This document shows positions 11,571 to 23,967 of a stretch of 64,000 bases of DNA, one piece after another. Numbering within the stretch: the first letter of the stretch is position 1; each line of letters begins with the position of its first letter. The notes below the pieces were generated by a model that had not been told where the DNA came from, ran no database searches, and saw nothing but the letters and a program-made list of their open reading frames with translations. Source of the DNA: Temnothorax longispinosus (lineage: Eukaryota > Arthropoda > Insecta > Hymenoptera > Formicidae); NCBI RefSeq assembly GCF_030848805.1, contig NC_092369.1, positions 2,368,162 through 2,432,161 on the forward strand, in the 5' to 3' direction. Both the position numbers and the translations under genes were made by a program.

Positions 11571-12590
11571 AATATAGATTTTTTGTAAAAAAAACTTGTA
11601 ATTCAAGGTATTATATACATACATTATTGTTTAAATCTATTTTTCCTAAAAAAATGGCAAAATAGTAATAAAATTATTGATTGTGAGCATTAAATTTACA
11701 ATTAGTTAATAATTCAAACTTATTGTTAGATTAAATTTCGTAAGTAGCTCATTAATTTATACAATTAATTTAGATTTAGATTAAATTAAATAAATAATTT
11801 CATTATTTTCTGATATTTTAAGCTCTAGCAGCGTCAAGTTTTTTTTGTTAAATAAATCTTTTTGTATTTATTATTCATATTTAGCTATGTTATTTTTTCT
11901 AACTAATGCTTAGTATATAGTATAGGTGGGGCCTCATTTTATCTTTTTTTTTAAAAATAATTTTTAAACAATTATATCACGTTTTTTTAACATTTAATGT
12001 CTTGTAGGATATTTAATGTAAGCTTTACATTGCAAAATAACATACATTAAACTTAACACTTTTTACCTGTTTTTTTTTTAATTTTAAATACATCAAAGAA
12101 GTATCAAATTATTCTGTTCTTTTGATATCATTACTTTGTTTATAGGAATAAGAAGTTATAATATTTATTAAAAAATGTTTTTTTTATAGAAGTAAAACAT
12201 AACGTTAATGATTCGATAAAAAAAAAGTATGAGGAGAAGCTTATTGCTATATTGAGAATAAAAATAAACTTCCTCGCTAATAATATAAAAAATATAGTAT
12301 ATTTAACATGGTAACATTTTTGTCCTTGATGGTTGCCGTGATTGAGCCTATTCTAATCATGACAAATTGAAAAAGTTAAATTTTAGTCAGTTATTTTAAT
12401 CAGTAGGCTTGTCTCTCCTATAGCCCATACTTCAATCATTAAAAAAAGGTAAACAAAAAGAAATAGCATGTTAGAAAAAGATGTTTTTTACCCAAATCTC
12501 TTTATTTTAAATTGTTATAAAATATAAAAATGCTAATGATATTTTTATAACTTTGATAGGGATTCTAAAGAAACATATACTATAGAATAT
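11571..12590. other. AT-rich intronic sequence, nothing recognised
   Basis: Long A and T runs with no coding frame and no clear inverted repeat. It lies within the 13-kb intron between the exons ending at 20283 and starting at 7106 (minus strand). Confidence 0.4.
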
Positions 12591-12592
12591 AT

Positions 12593-13127
12593 ACAAGGTG
12601 ATTCAAAAGGTTACTGTCAAACTTAAGGAGCATATAGAGGAGTCAAAATAGAACAACTTTCAATTAAGAACCTATGTTCTCCGAAGTAATCCTGTGTTAG
12701 TACAGACCTTTGAATATTTAGAAGTCGGATAATAAACCAATGAAATAATCATAATTTGCTACTCTTCTACTAGTTTTATTCTGTTTTTATTAAGGTTTTG
12801 TTAAGGATTTCGTGAGATACCTGGGATATTTGATTGTATTGAATGTGGAGGTCGTCAATTCAAACACCTTTTGTAAACTTTCAGTTTGTGCCAGTGTACT
12901 CCTTAACAAAACCTTAATAAAAATAAAATAAAGCTAGTAAAAGAATAGTAAATTATTAGCACGAGCACACGTATTTCTTTGGTATGTAATCCGAGCTCTA
13001 TACGTTCAAAGGCCTGTACTGACCTTAGGCTTACTTCGGAGAACATAGGTTCCTAATCAAAAGTTGTTCTATTTTGACCCCTCTATACGTTCCTTAATTT
13101 GGCAGTAACCTTTTGAATTACCCTGTA
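12593..13127. mobile_element. 535-bp fold-back element, CAAGGTG/ACCCTG ends
   Basis: The left arm CAAGGTGATTCAAAAGGTTA is inverted at the right end (TAACCTTTTGAATTACCCTG). The inverted arms continue inward through ACCTATGTTCTCCGAAGTAA and TTATTAAGGTTTTGTTAAGG. It is flanked by TA dinucleotides. A separate element end (GGACATCCTGTGTATAC) lies just right at about 13170-13297. Confidence 0.75.
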
Positions 13128-13349
13128 TATAAGAGTGAAATTTCTTGAAAACGAATACATCTATGACGTGACACATATCGGAATCACGTGCACTCTTTCA
13201 AACTAAACAACTTTTGTCTGAAGCATGTATTTCTGCAAATCAAAAATAAAACAGTTTTTGGGGTGAGTACATAAAAATAGGACATCCTGTGTATACCTAT
13301 ATGTATATATATATATTTAAAAATAACTAATAATTGTTAAAACGTAAAG

Positions 13350-13397
13350 TGTGCAACGTATGGCCGTTCCAAAATTTTTGGTTGCCAGGATATCTAA

Positions 13398-13433
<36 letters not shown>

Positions 13434-13515
13434 TTATTCATGTTATTTAAAGTTAATTAGTTCATCAATTTTCGAAATGACCTTGCAACCAAAAATTTCA
13501 GAATGGTCGCACATA
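13350..13515. mobile_element. Small MITE around a (TA)n core
   Basis: GGCCGTTCCAAAATTTTTGG near the left end pairs with CCAAAAATTTCAGAATGGTC near the right end. A (TA)n tract occupies the middle. No coding capacity. Confidence 0.6.
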
Positions 13516-13859
13516 ACATTAAAAAAAATATTTATAATTTTTACATAAATAAAACATGATAGAAATGATAAATAAAAAGTAGCAAATATCCATGCAAAAC
13601 TACAAGTTTCCAAGTTTTTTGTTTATGAGAAAAAAATTTTTTAAACTGCTTATTTTTCAGGTACTTTTTAGCGAATATCCCTTTAATCAACATAGCACGT
13701 ACGTGTCTATCAATGAACTAATGTCTGATCGTCATACAATTCCGTCATATGCAATTGACGATCATTATGTATACGAGACACGCGCTCGTACTTGCCACAA
13801 ATTGCAAAATGATATGTCGCTTCGCTGCTAAGTTAGACTTCTTTCAGAAGTGCAATCAC

Positions 13860-14620
13860 CCTGTTGATGTCGATGGACGCAGCCAGCGAACGCAAACGTG
13901 TCCCGTGTACTTGCTAGTCAGCATTCTCCTCCTCCTCCTCCTCCTCCTCCGCTCTTTTACCCTATCTCTCTCTCGCTCCTTCCTTCCCCTTCTCCCTCTC
14001 TTCCTTCGTCAATTCGTTCTCTCTTTCTCCTTCCTTTCTTACCCGATGCAGTTTCTTCCTCTCGCGCAGTCTGCTTCTTTGTATTATCTTGCTCTTTCTA
14101 TCTCTCGTCTTCGCCGATTAAACGAGAATGTCGGTTCCTTCAAGATTTACCTTTGGTTCACGTGCTCACGGGCCAATACAACACGCACGATGCGCACAGT
14201 CGTACCATGGAAGAGTAAAATCGAAAACTCGCGCTCAGCCACGTGGTCGATCGATTTATCGCAAGGGAAAGTTAATCGCGCTAAGAAAAATGGATCTCCG
14301 AATCGACGTACCGCAGTCACGTTAATGCAGCCGCTGGTACATGTATCACAGCGCCGCGGCCGCGGCTAACTGCTTAGCTGTGCTACGTGCTACGTACTAC
14401 ACTGTGCAACGAGGGCAGGCACATGCGGAGAAGAGGAAGCGGTCGTGGCCGTTCGCTCACGAGGCCGTTTGAGCGACTGTGTCGCCGCGTCTCTGTCTTT
14501 GCAGTCATCGTGGAGAGTGATACCGACCCGATCCGATGCGACACGTCATTTTCCGAAAATGTCATCTCTAATTAAGCACCAGTGGTTCTTGTAAGCCATC
14601 ATTATTACCAATCCGCACGC
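13860..14620. promoter_or_regulatory. GC-rich island in the intron, possible promoter or 5' exon
   Basis: The sequence is abruptly GC- and CpG-rich, with a CCT-triplet run (near 13926) and pyrimidine-rich text, between AT-rich flanks. Several frames are open by chance because of the base composition. I see no conserved domain in any. In insect genomes such islands inside long introns often mark alternative promoters or first exons. That role is inference only. Confidence 0.3.
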
Positions 14621-15718
14621 CCGCGCCGCGCTGATCGTCTGTCTTTAATTAAATATAGTTAAAGGACATTACACAATCGATCGTTATTACATCGATCATT
14701 ATCTGAGAAAAACATTGATTATACTTTTTGTATAATATATAGATAATTAATATAATATGTAAAATATTGGAAACATATGTGCATAAGCCGAATTTAATAT
14801 TTTGATATTTTGATTGAAAAAATATCCACTATAAGTACCTACAGTATATTGTCTTTGATTTATCTTCTTATTTTGTGCATAGAAATATTAGGGTACGATT
14901 ATTAAAAAATAAATAATTTATGAGATATTTTATATTTTTGGTAAAATATATCGTAAAAATAGGTTACAAAAAAGTATAAATCTATATCACGTAAACTATT
15001 AATTTTATCTTAATACTTTTTTATGATTAGAATGACTATAGAAGAATAAAAAAATTATGATTTTATTAACCCGAGAAAGGGCACCCGGAGTTACTTAAAC
15101 ACCCCAGTATTCTGAAAAAATCAACCTCACATCACAGTAATCTTAATGTGCTTCTTTCGTTTTTTAAATATTTTTGTCGATTCTCCTTACTTTTTTCAGA
15201 AAATATGTTGAGTAAACCTTAAATTAAATTTTGCTTTCTATTTCTGCGAGCAATACAGTAATAATATTATATTACATGCTCAATTCTGTGTCAAATCTGT
15301 ATCTTTTCTACCGGTGAAGTTTATGTTACTTTGTAAAATTTATTCTTGAGATAGCTTAGAATCGTGACGTAAGTGGATTTCCGAAACTATATAGAGAGAA
15401 AATTCTCAGAAATAAATTTATATATAGCGAATGTCGCTTCCAGCAGTGATAAGGCTGTCCAAAAATGCATTATTTTATCGTTTACACATACACAGGCACA
15501 ACTACATATAAAGTTATCATTATAGATACAAGCAAGCATCTGTTCTAAGTACTGAATACTTACTCTCGCACCTTTTCAAATAAAATTTATATAAGTTTAT
15601 ATCGTATAACATATCATTGTATTTGCACTCTTTTTTACCTTCACTTGTCTTGGACTTTCATTCTTTAGTACTATATATTTTTACTTGCATCACCATTATA
15701 ACAAGGAAAAAGATAATG

Positions 15719-15829
15719 GGAGCTTTCTAGCAAGCGACACAAGTGTCGTTTTGTCTTTATTACTCATTGCCAAAAAAGAAAGATAGAACGACGTTTGTGT
15801 CGACTCGTGTCGCTTGCTGGAAAGCTCCC
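15719..15829. mobile_element. Palindromic MITE, 111 bp
   Basis: The arms GGGAGCTTTCTAGCAAGCGA and the inverse TCGCTTGCTGGAAAGCTCCC enclose a further imperfect hairpin (ACACAAGTGTCG). No ORF. Confidence 0.8.
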
Positions 15830-16690
15830 GATATTAATTTACTGAAAGTGTATGGAAAAGGAAAGCCACTTATGTTGAAATATTTGTAACTTTTTATGAG
15901 AGATTATAATTTTTATAGGTAAGGATATCGCTATATGTAATAGCACACGCATCTATCCTATGGCTGTCATTTCGATAATATCGATAAAAGAAAAAAAATG
16001 TTATTAGGCAGACCTAAATTCCCGAGAAAAAGTTATTAAATATAACAAAACAAAATTATATGTGAGCATATGTGAAATCATATAAAATTTTCTATCACAT
16101 CTTACGTACGTCTGATGTTATATGCAGGGTATTCTCTTTTACTTTTCTCAGCATGCACGCACGCACACAAGAACATACGATATTATGCACGATAATATTT
16201 TTAATATTTGACGAAACAGAGAAGGAATTTAAAGAATTACAGAAGATGTGGTAAAAAATTAAAATAAATAATTCTTTAGGAAAAGTGAATAAACCAAATT
16301 AATTCGTTAGAAATGTTTTCCAGAATAATTTTAAAATAAAAATTAAACGATCATGTTTTTACAAAAACAATACGTACACGTTATGTATGTACATCATCTT
16401 AAAATCTTGGGTACTCGCAACTCGTGCGTTCGCGTAAGAGTCACGGTGCGGTCTCGCTCCGCGCGTACTTGGCGCGAGACACTACCGTGTCTCTTGATAT
16501 TACAAGAGACGTATTTAATATACACATATGCATACGTCAAAATGTTTATATAATAATAACCGACGTAAATAAAATTTACATCATTTATTAACGAGTTTAT
16601 TAATAAAACATATTATAATCTTAATTTATGTGTTTTACTTCTTATGCATGTTTAAGTTCAATTAAAATATTTTGAAATCTTATCATATAC

Positions 16691-17000
16691 AGGGTGTATC
16701 AGACCACTCGTCTCACCCAATTTTTTTGTAAACGCAAAGTGAAAAGAACGTGGATAAAAATGTTAAGTCCCATATCCTATCTAAAAAATCGAATAAGGGC
16801 ATTATCGTTTTCCGGAACTGACCGGAAGTAGTGGCTACTGCGGTCAACTTCAAAATTTTAAATGGAAACATATGGAAAAAAGAAACATTTTTTATTTGAA
16901 TTAACATAATCGCAATATCTCCAACCATTGAAAAACGACTGGAAAACTGAATGATAATGGTGTAATAATAACGAAGTTTCATTCAAGTCTAAATTAAAAA
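16691..17000. mobile_element. One end of a CAGGGTGTATCA-type element
   Basis: TATACAGGGTGTATCAGACC at about 16688 matches the terminal motif of the 1985-3208 fold-back element and is preceded by TA. I could not find the partner end, so the element is probably truncated or diverged. Confidence 0.4.
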
Positions 17001-17800
17001 CATTATTTGTTTTCATTATCTTATTATATTTTGAGATTTAGCACCGCCAAGTTATTTGGAGTGTATATTTTTTATTTTAATTAAATATTATATACATTTA
17101 AATCTCTCGTATTATGTTGGTGGATTTCAAAATGTATAATTTTTTAAAACGTTTATCATATTTCTTCTTTCTATTTGGTACAATTTTTTAACTTCAACAC
17201 TTTTTTTAAAAAACATTTTTAACATTCTTAAAATTATGAAATGTTAAACAACAGTCATTCTTCACCTAAATATTTTTCTTATGGAAATCAACACCATTTA
17301 TCTTGCATCATATTTTATATCTTTTATAAAAGTAAGATTTCGAAGAGGACAAATAATGGTAAAATCAATTTTTTCAGGTCACACAAAGGTTATCATCATT
17401 TTTAAAAAATAGAATTGTATGATTTTTTTTACATAATATGATTCTTCTACGTATTATATAAATAAAAGTATTGAGGTAAAGTTACCAAAAAATCAATAGT
17501 TTACGAGATGTTTCATATTTTATTTTGGAACATTTTGACTTGTACGTAAAATGAAGTTGACTTTATTTGACCATGACGCCTCTACCCAAGGTCATATTTT
17601 TTTAAACAAAAATATGTAGCCTTTGAATGGGCAAGATATGGATTTATCACCGCGCAAAAACAAGATTTCGATATCTATGCATAGTTTCGGAGAAGTTCAA
17701 GTGCGTTGATTAAAGCAAGACACCATGTTTATATGAAGAAACCAATATTATTATTATTTATAGTTGTTAAAAGCGATATTGTTTTATTTGTCTACGTATA

Positions 17801-17934
17801 ATAGGCAATTTTTGGCGTGACTCTGGTATAAGCAACCAAAGGGTACCAAACTGCACCAGAACCACGAGCAGCCACGGATAGCAACTTTGGTATATGTACC
17901 AAACCATACCAAACGATCGCCAAAAATCGCCTAT
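17801..17934. mobile_element. Palindromic MITE, 134 bp
   Basis: The ends ATAGGCAATTTTTGGCG and CGCCAAAAATCGCCTAT are inverse copies with one mismatch. Inside, GGTA/TACC-containing repeats (TTTGGTA, GGGTACCAAA) add further hairpin potential. Confidence 0.75.
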
Positions 17935-18220
17935 TGTAGAATACAATGGACGTGTTCTTCATGTAAGTTTTTATGAGATAAAACGCTTTTAGCTAGCTTA
18001 TTTTTTGTTTTTATTGTTTTATTGTATGTTTGTAGAATCACTTTATGCGAAAACAATCACTTTTAAAATATTAAAAATAATTTTTTAGAATTTTAATCAT
18101 CTTGTAGTAGGTGTAGTTTCAGGAATTGAAAAAATATATTTAAATTAAACACTGCAAAATTTGCAATATGTTCAAAGATATGCGCTGTCAAAGTAGTGAA
18201 GCATTGAAATAAAATTTTAG

Positions 18221-19582
18221 AGGGAGACCGGGGCTATCTGTCTACGGGGGCTATGTGTCCACAGTATACTGCTATCTCAAGTGTTAAGAGATAGACATCT
18301 CTACTATTCCAACAAATAATTAAAAAAAGCTCCACGTAAAAGATTCAGAAGCTTTTGTTCTCTCACGATGTTTTTCACAGACACTATATATACGTTACAA
18401 AGAAAGCGAAAACGATTATTAACTTCTTTCAACGGTCGAAAAATTTGTTATAAGACAGTAGTTTAACTCAAATTAAGGCAATCAATTTATAATATTATCA
18501 CGTAATATATAATTATCAGATGTGAGAAGCGTCAAATCTTAATTTCGTATAATCTATAAAATTCGCAACATGCTAGCTAAAGACTGAAAAATATGGTCGG
18601 GGCTATCTGTCTTCGTTTTGATGGGACAATATATTCACACACTTCAATGACGGCGTGTTCTTTTATACATAGATAATGGTGCGTACGTACAAAAGAAAGA
18701 CGGATAAGGTAGACATACCTAATAAAATTGTTACAAGAGCTTACAAGAGCGATTAAAAGAATAAAAAGCGAGAATCTTTCCGTAAAAACGGCGTTAGAAT
18801 TCGAAATATATGTTCGGACTCTCACTTGCTACTGTAAAAAAGTGACATACAAGCAGCTACTTGATCCTGCGATTCAAGAATCGCATCCACATCGTCAATT
18901 TTCATTTTAAAAATATACGTCAAGTAATATAGTAATATACGTCAAGTATAATATAGTATAGCATAATATAGTATATACGTCAATATATATGTTTGTCTTA
19001 AATTATTTAGTATTTTATATTTCAAACGCTGCTGAGGAAAAAGTAAAGACTTTAAATACAAAAAAAGGATAAAAGAATTGAAGAGAAATTTACTACATTG
19101 AATTGAGAAACTCACTACATTGATTTTGTAACGGACTCAAAATCAGTTTGATGCCACCGGATATAAAGAAAACTCAGCTCCATGCAGGAATCCTATCAGA
19201 AAGTCTACACAAAACGCCTGTTACTGCTCTGACTCTTTCGACTAGGCAGTTTTTTCAATATTATATATTAATAATAAATAATATTATTAATAGATAAGTA
19301 TAAAAGTTAATATAAATAATAAGTTTTTTATTATGTGGACAGATAGCCCCTCGAATGTGACCAGATAGCCCCGCATATGGGGCCACCTGTCTACGCTCGA
19401 CTTGCCTACTTATAAAATCTCTTCAAAATTTTAAAAGATGAACAATTCTACGTACGTTTTTATTTTTTAAATAGAAAGCTTAAAAGGTTACACCATTAAA
19501 ACGTTTAGCCAAATATCTTTATTAGTTTTTCAGTGAACTGTAAAAAAGTGTAAATTGTAGACAGATAGCCCCGGTCTGCCCT
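18221..19582. mobile_element. 1.36-kb element with AGGGAGACCGGGGCTATCTG ends
   Basis: The terminal phrase (AGGGAGACCGGGGC, then TATCTGTCTAC) is inverted at the right end (GTAGACAGATAGCCCCGG, then TCTGCCCT). The subterminal unit GGGGCTATCTGTC recurs inside in both orientations (near 18238, 18600, 19336, 19362, 19383). The outer bases match the 7215-8108 element. No convincing ORF, so it is non-autonomous. Confidence 0.65.
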
Positions 19583-20256
19583 ATAAGATTGCTTAATTTT
19601 TAAAAGTTAGTATAGTTATAAAGCGGTAAGTGTAAACTATCCAGTTTTCTCTAGAAATTTTTGTACAGATTTAAAGTTTTATGAGAAATACAAGAGTAAT
19701 TTATTTATTACATTATAAATAATTTATATAGATGTTGTAAAGGTTTGTTTTTTATATACGATAATAATTCAACTTTCCTAAACCAAATTTTTTAGACTGT
19801 ACCTTGAAATCTCTTATTCCATATTAAAAATAAAATTAAAATGCACGTAAACATTTATAACAAAAATTCTACATTTATGACAATATTTTATCTATAGTAA
19901 TAATATAGTACGTTTTCCAAATACTCAATATAATTCTTAAAATTCTATGACGTACAGTATTTCAAGATGATTAAAATGTTGGGAAATTTTCAGTAAAAAA
20001 ATGATTATTGTCGTTGACCCAGACGTACTTTATGACTATATTTATAATACAGTTTATATAAGAATTATATAAAATTCATCGAATGTTGAAACAGAAATAG
20101 AAGAGCTATTTTTACTAAAATAAAGAACGTGGTTTGTTTTAAAATTGTAACCTTTCTATATTGTATTTCTTCCTTTTAGTACCTTTTAAATCCAAACTTA
20201 TCCAAACTTGATCGCGTACAGAATATAGAAAAGTACAGTTATTAAAACAAATAAAT
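19583..20256. other. AT-rich sequence, nothing recognised
   Basis: No coding frame or element structure was seen between the preceding transposon and the exon at 20283. Confidence 0.4.
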
Positions 20257-20282
20257 TTATGGTGTTGAAAAAGAAAGAAAAC

Positions 20283-20540
20283 CTTTATTTTGCGGTGGTG
20301 TCCTCCGCATCTCACAGGGGGCTCCACTGTCCTCAGCAACGTGCGATGCAGCGGTGGCGATACTTCCGGCTGCGTGTTGCTGTTGGTACTGCGTTTGATG
20401 TTGGTAGGATTGATGTTGCGTTTGCTGCTCTTGTTCCTCGCTTGATGGCGCTGCTGTTGCCGCCGCTGCGTCTGTTTCAGCAGGAGAGCATGGGCTGTTG
20501 GGAGCGGCTGTTGCACTCTCTTTAGGTGAACCAGCAGCGC
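20283..20540 (-). CDS. Internal exon with Ala/Gln-rich coding (same gene as 6973-7106)
   Basis: The minus-strand frame is open and GC-rich against AT-rich flanks. It encodes Ala/Thr/Ser text, then a Gln/His-rich run (EEQEQQTQHQSYQHQ), and ends MRRTPPQNK. An acceptor at ATTGCAG|GCGCTG (or TTTGTAG|AAACAG, giving a start at 20555) leaves phase 1. The donor AAATAAAG|GTTTTC also leaves one base, which fits the exon at 6973-7106 exactly. The donor is weak. If it is not used, the frame runs to a stop at 20257 and this would be a terminal exon containing an AATAAA, i.e. a separate gene. The upstream exon was not found. Confidence 0.5.
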
Positions 20541-20929
20541 CTGCAATGTCTGTTTCTACAAATGAGTTCAAAAGATCTCCGTGCAGAGTTCTTTTGGAGA
20601 TTTTTTTTCATGGACGGGTTATGCAAATAAACGCGATATGGCGGATCTATTGGTTATTTTCAGCATGACACAATAGTGCGACAGTAAAAGGTTAGAAACC
20701 ATTTCACTAATCAACTTAACGGTATTGGCGCAATATCAACAAGCTCCAGTCGCTGGAGACTTTTATGAGTAATATATTTTTTTCTTGGAAAATTTGGTGA
20801 GATCTTTAGTAACTCACAGTCCCACTACAGAATCACTTTGTGTTAACTATCAATGTCAACGGGATTGTCAAATTTACCGAGGAATAAATCGCGCAATTCT
20901 TCTATTTCCAAGCCTTTGTGTCCTCCAAA

Positions 20930-21620
20930 GCCCTATAGCTAATCACGTGTTTTAATTGGCAAGAATTAATTACACGCGTGAAGATTATATCACGATGTTC
21001 GATTGCTTCGATGGGTGACAAATGAATTGTCGTTATTATCGTCTATTATAATACAGTACAGTATCGATATGAAAGTCCGGTAGTATTATAATTTCTCGTC
21101 TTCGCGATTCAATCGATGTCACAATATTCGATCACTATCCCCTCCCCCCTCCCCCGCCCCGCCCCGCCGATGACTGTATGCCGTCGGCGATACAAAATAT
21201 CAAACCAACGATTCTCGCGAAACTAACAAGAGGATTGTCATGCAGAAGCAAACTCGACTCGGTCGAAGCACGTACAGCGACATCTAACGATCTGCCAAGA
21301 GAAGTCTATATATAAGAGTTACCCGACATATACGCGATCACGACTTTTCGCGAACTGGTGGCCATGTTGCACGGCGCGACAACCGCTTGGTTCAGGCACC
21401 GCCTCTCTCTACTCCTCCACCCGTTATGCACAATGACGTGCCACATATAGCATTCGCGCGCGCACAGAGCCGTTCCCTAGAGAGGACAGGAAAAGTGTAG
21501 TTTCTAATTTAGCATTCTATACAGTTAGGGGTCCTTGCGCTGTTATCCATTGCGCTGTATTTTGCAGTCCATCGCTCTACCACATTCCCCTCCGCACAAC
21601 CGTAAATTCCCCTAAATTAT
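20930..21620. promoter_or_regulatory. GC-rich candidate promoter region
   Basis: This stretch contains a C-rich GC-box-like tract (CCCTCCCCCGCCCCGCCCC, near 21146), a TATATATAAGAG box near 21307 and CpG-rich flanking text including GGCCATGTTGCACGG. It lies between the 20283 exon and the 22768-22908 exon. It could drive the minus-strand gene or an unseen transcript. Orientation and start site cannot be told from sequence alone. Confidence 0.3.
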
Positions 21621-22078
21621 TATATTTCAATATTAAAAGTATTATTATATCGTCAAATAAAATCTTATCAAATAAAATTTTATAATATCAGAACCTAACT
21701 CCAATTTATACATTTCATAAGATTTATTTCTTTTAGTTGGCAAGCTTTAATATAAAAAAATGCAAAAAATCTTGGCGCTACGCTGTTAAAAAATATTTTA
21801 TACTATATATATTATACCTTAACGTATTCTGGACGAGAACGAGTTATTTACATATTTGTGAATATTTATCAGAAATATTTAATAAATATCTATGTAAACT
21901 GATAATACTTATATTTTATAATTTATTCCTTTGTATGACTAAAGTATCTGTCCATTTTTTATTGACTAAAAATATTTTGAGGCCAACAATTCTTTTGGTA
22001 ATAATAGTTTTTTGAATATTGAATAATTAGAAGAAATATATTTTATAAATATAATAGTAAAGGCTCATAAGATTAGAA

Positions 22079-22506
22079 ATCAATCAAAGAAAGATGAAGC
22101 GTGGAGCCGTAACAAGGTGTTGGTGTTCATATATTCTATACTTACGTATAAAGAAATAACGAATTGTAATGTACATATCGTACATATACATATATTCCAA
22201 TTTAATAAACTGCCGGAATTGTTTAAAAAACGTAAAGAATTTATTGCGAAAAATATTACCTCAGTCAGGCCTGGCCTAAACAATTAAATCGTGTAGATTT
22301 AATTCCGGGGATAGGGAAAGGTATTAATGTTTCAAGATAGCTGTGTTTCATGTCCGACAAATTTGCGGCGCGCAGTTTATTAAATTGAAATATATGTATA
22401 TGTACGATATGTACATTACAATTCGTTATTTCTTTATACGTAAGTATAGAATATATAAACATCAACACCTTGTTACGGCTCCACGCTCCATCTTTTTTTG
22501 ATTGAT
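22079..22506. mobile_element. 428-bp fold-back element with about 150-bp inverted arms
   Basis: The left arm from AATCAATCAAAGAAAGATGA and the right arm ending CATCTTTTTTTGATTGAT are inverse copies over about 150 bp (for example GAGCCGTAACAAGGTGTTG / CAACACCTTGTTACGGCTC). The unique centre is about 100 bp (GGCCTGGCCTAAACAATTAA). The two minus-strand ORFs in it are only by-products of the repeat. Confidence 0.8.
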
Positions 22507-22767
22507 ATTTTATAAAATTTATAAATCAGTGTCAGGAGTCTGATATTATCAAACTTTTGTAAGATTTTATTTGACGATACGATAAGAATGTTCGATTTTG
22601 CAATTTTTGCGAAACAGGATCAAACCTATTCTAAGAAATATCTAACATAAATAAAGACAAGCTCATCGATATATATAACATTTGTATTTTGTATACATCA
22701 AACATGTTTAAAATCGAGTTTGAAAGTCAAATTTTCGAAAAATTCCAAAAATATATTTTTCATTTAC

Positions 22768-22908
22768 CTGAGCTCGCTTTATTTGAGCCAGTGTATCAGG
22801 ATTATTTTCATTAATTTTTGGTAGCAGAACATCTTGAAAGAACTGAGAGAGATCGGCAGCTGGATGTTTGATTTCGTTAATTGTATAAGATGAATTTTTA
22901 CTAGCCAT
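22768..22908 (-). CDS. Probable first coding exon, protein not recognised
   Basis: The ATG at 22908-22906 opens 47 codons (MASKNSSYTINEIKHPAADL, then ...DTLAQIKRAQ) and ends at a good donor, CTCAG|GTAAAT, in phase 0. The text LSQFFQDVLLPKINENNPD looks like a structured amphipathic segment, unlike the low-complexity exons downstream. Its phase does not match the 20283 exon (which needs one carried base), so either an intermediate exon is missing or this begins another gene. About 560 bp upstream lies the assembly gap. Function unknown. Confidence 0.5.
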
Positions 22909-23060
22909 TCTAATAATTATACAGACTTACACTCTGTAATACTTGCAATAAAAAGTAATACTTATCGACTGATGACAGAATCGATGAAACCCAAGGAATA
23001 GAACGATATTCTCGAAAAAGAACTATTCATTGTTAGACATCTGGCTGCAACGAAACTAAG

Positions 23061-23210
23061 ACCGGTATTCATAATCGGATTTTACATTTAAGACTGTCTT
23101 AAGTACAATTTTAAGATGTTATGAACCAGTCACAGAGCCGTGTATTAGCTTCTTAAGACATTACTTAAGACAGGCTTGAAACGAAATAAGATCCGACTAT
23201 GAATACGGGC
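23061..23210. mobile_element. MITE with 19-bp inverted ends and CTAAG target duplication
   Basis: The ends ACCGGTATTCATAATCGGA and TCCGACTATGAATACGGGC are inverse copies. CTAAG flanks both sides. The internal TTAAGA repeats form smaller hairpins. Confidence 0.7.
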
Positions 23211-23430
23211 CTAAGAAGTAATACGTTTCTGTCAGCATGTAAAACCAATGATTAGGAACCGTATTTGGAATTTGATGTTCTCTATTCTACCTATAAAAGA
23301 GAAAGAAAGGCAAGGAAAACATTCCCTCTCACTCTTCTGTTTATTTTCTCTCATGTTTACATCGCCAAGAGTGGCTGAAAAAGCGTCTAATTGATGCTTT
23401 TTATGCATGCGTGACCTTATTCTAACTATT

Positions 23431-23467
23431 AGAATTTTTCGAAAATTCGACTTTCAAACTCGATTTT
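23431..23467. repeat. Inverted copy of 22708-22744 at the gap edge
   Basis: GAATTTTTCGAAAATTCGAC, then TTTCAAACTCGATTTT, is the inverse of the sequence just inside the intron at 22708-22744, with about one mismatch. It runs straight into the Ns, so it may be the end of a longer inverted duplication or a mis-scaffolded haplotype copy. Confidence 0.6.
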
Positions 23468-23967
23468 NNNNNNNNNNNNNNNNNNNNNNNNNNNNNNNNN
23501 NNNNNNNNNNNNNNNNNNNNNNNNNNNNNNNNNNNNNNNNNNNNNNNNNNNNNNNNNNNNNNNNNNNNNNNNNNNNNNNNNNNNNNNNNNNNNNNNNNNN
23601 NNNNNNNNNNNNNNNNNNNNNNNNNNNNNNNNNNNNNNNNNNNNNNNNNNNNNNNNNNNNNNNNNNNNNNNNNNNNNNNNNNNNNNNNNNNNNNNNNNNN
23701 NNNNNNNNNNNNNNNNNNNNNNNNNNNNNNNNNNNNNNNNNNNNNNNNNNNNNNNNNNNNNNNNNNNNNNNNNNNNNNNNNNNNNNNNNNNNNNNNNNNN
23801 NNNNNNNNNNNNNNNNNNNNNNNNNNNNNNNNNNNNNNNNNNNNNNNNNNNNNNNNNNNNNNNNNNNNNNNNNNNNNNNNNNNNNNNNNNNNNNNNNNNN
23901 NNNNNNNNNNNNNNNNNNNNNNNNNNNNNNNNNNNNNNNNNNNNNNNNNNNNNNNNNNNNNNNNNNN
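23468..23967. other. Assembly gap (500 N)
   Basis: Exactly 500 unknown bases, a scaffolding convention, so the true length is unknown. ORFs drawn across it are artefacts. The gap abuts the outer end of Penelope-like copy 1. Confidence 0.99.

Noticed and set aside
13749..14369. 206-codon plus-strand ORF
   Set aside because: Lies in a GC/pyrimidine-rich island where all frames are open. The residues are low complexity and basic with no motif. Kept only as a possible promoter or 5' exon region.
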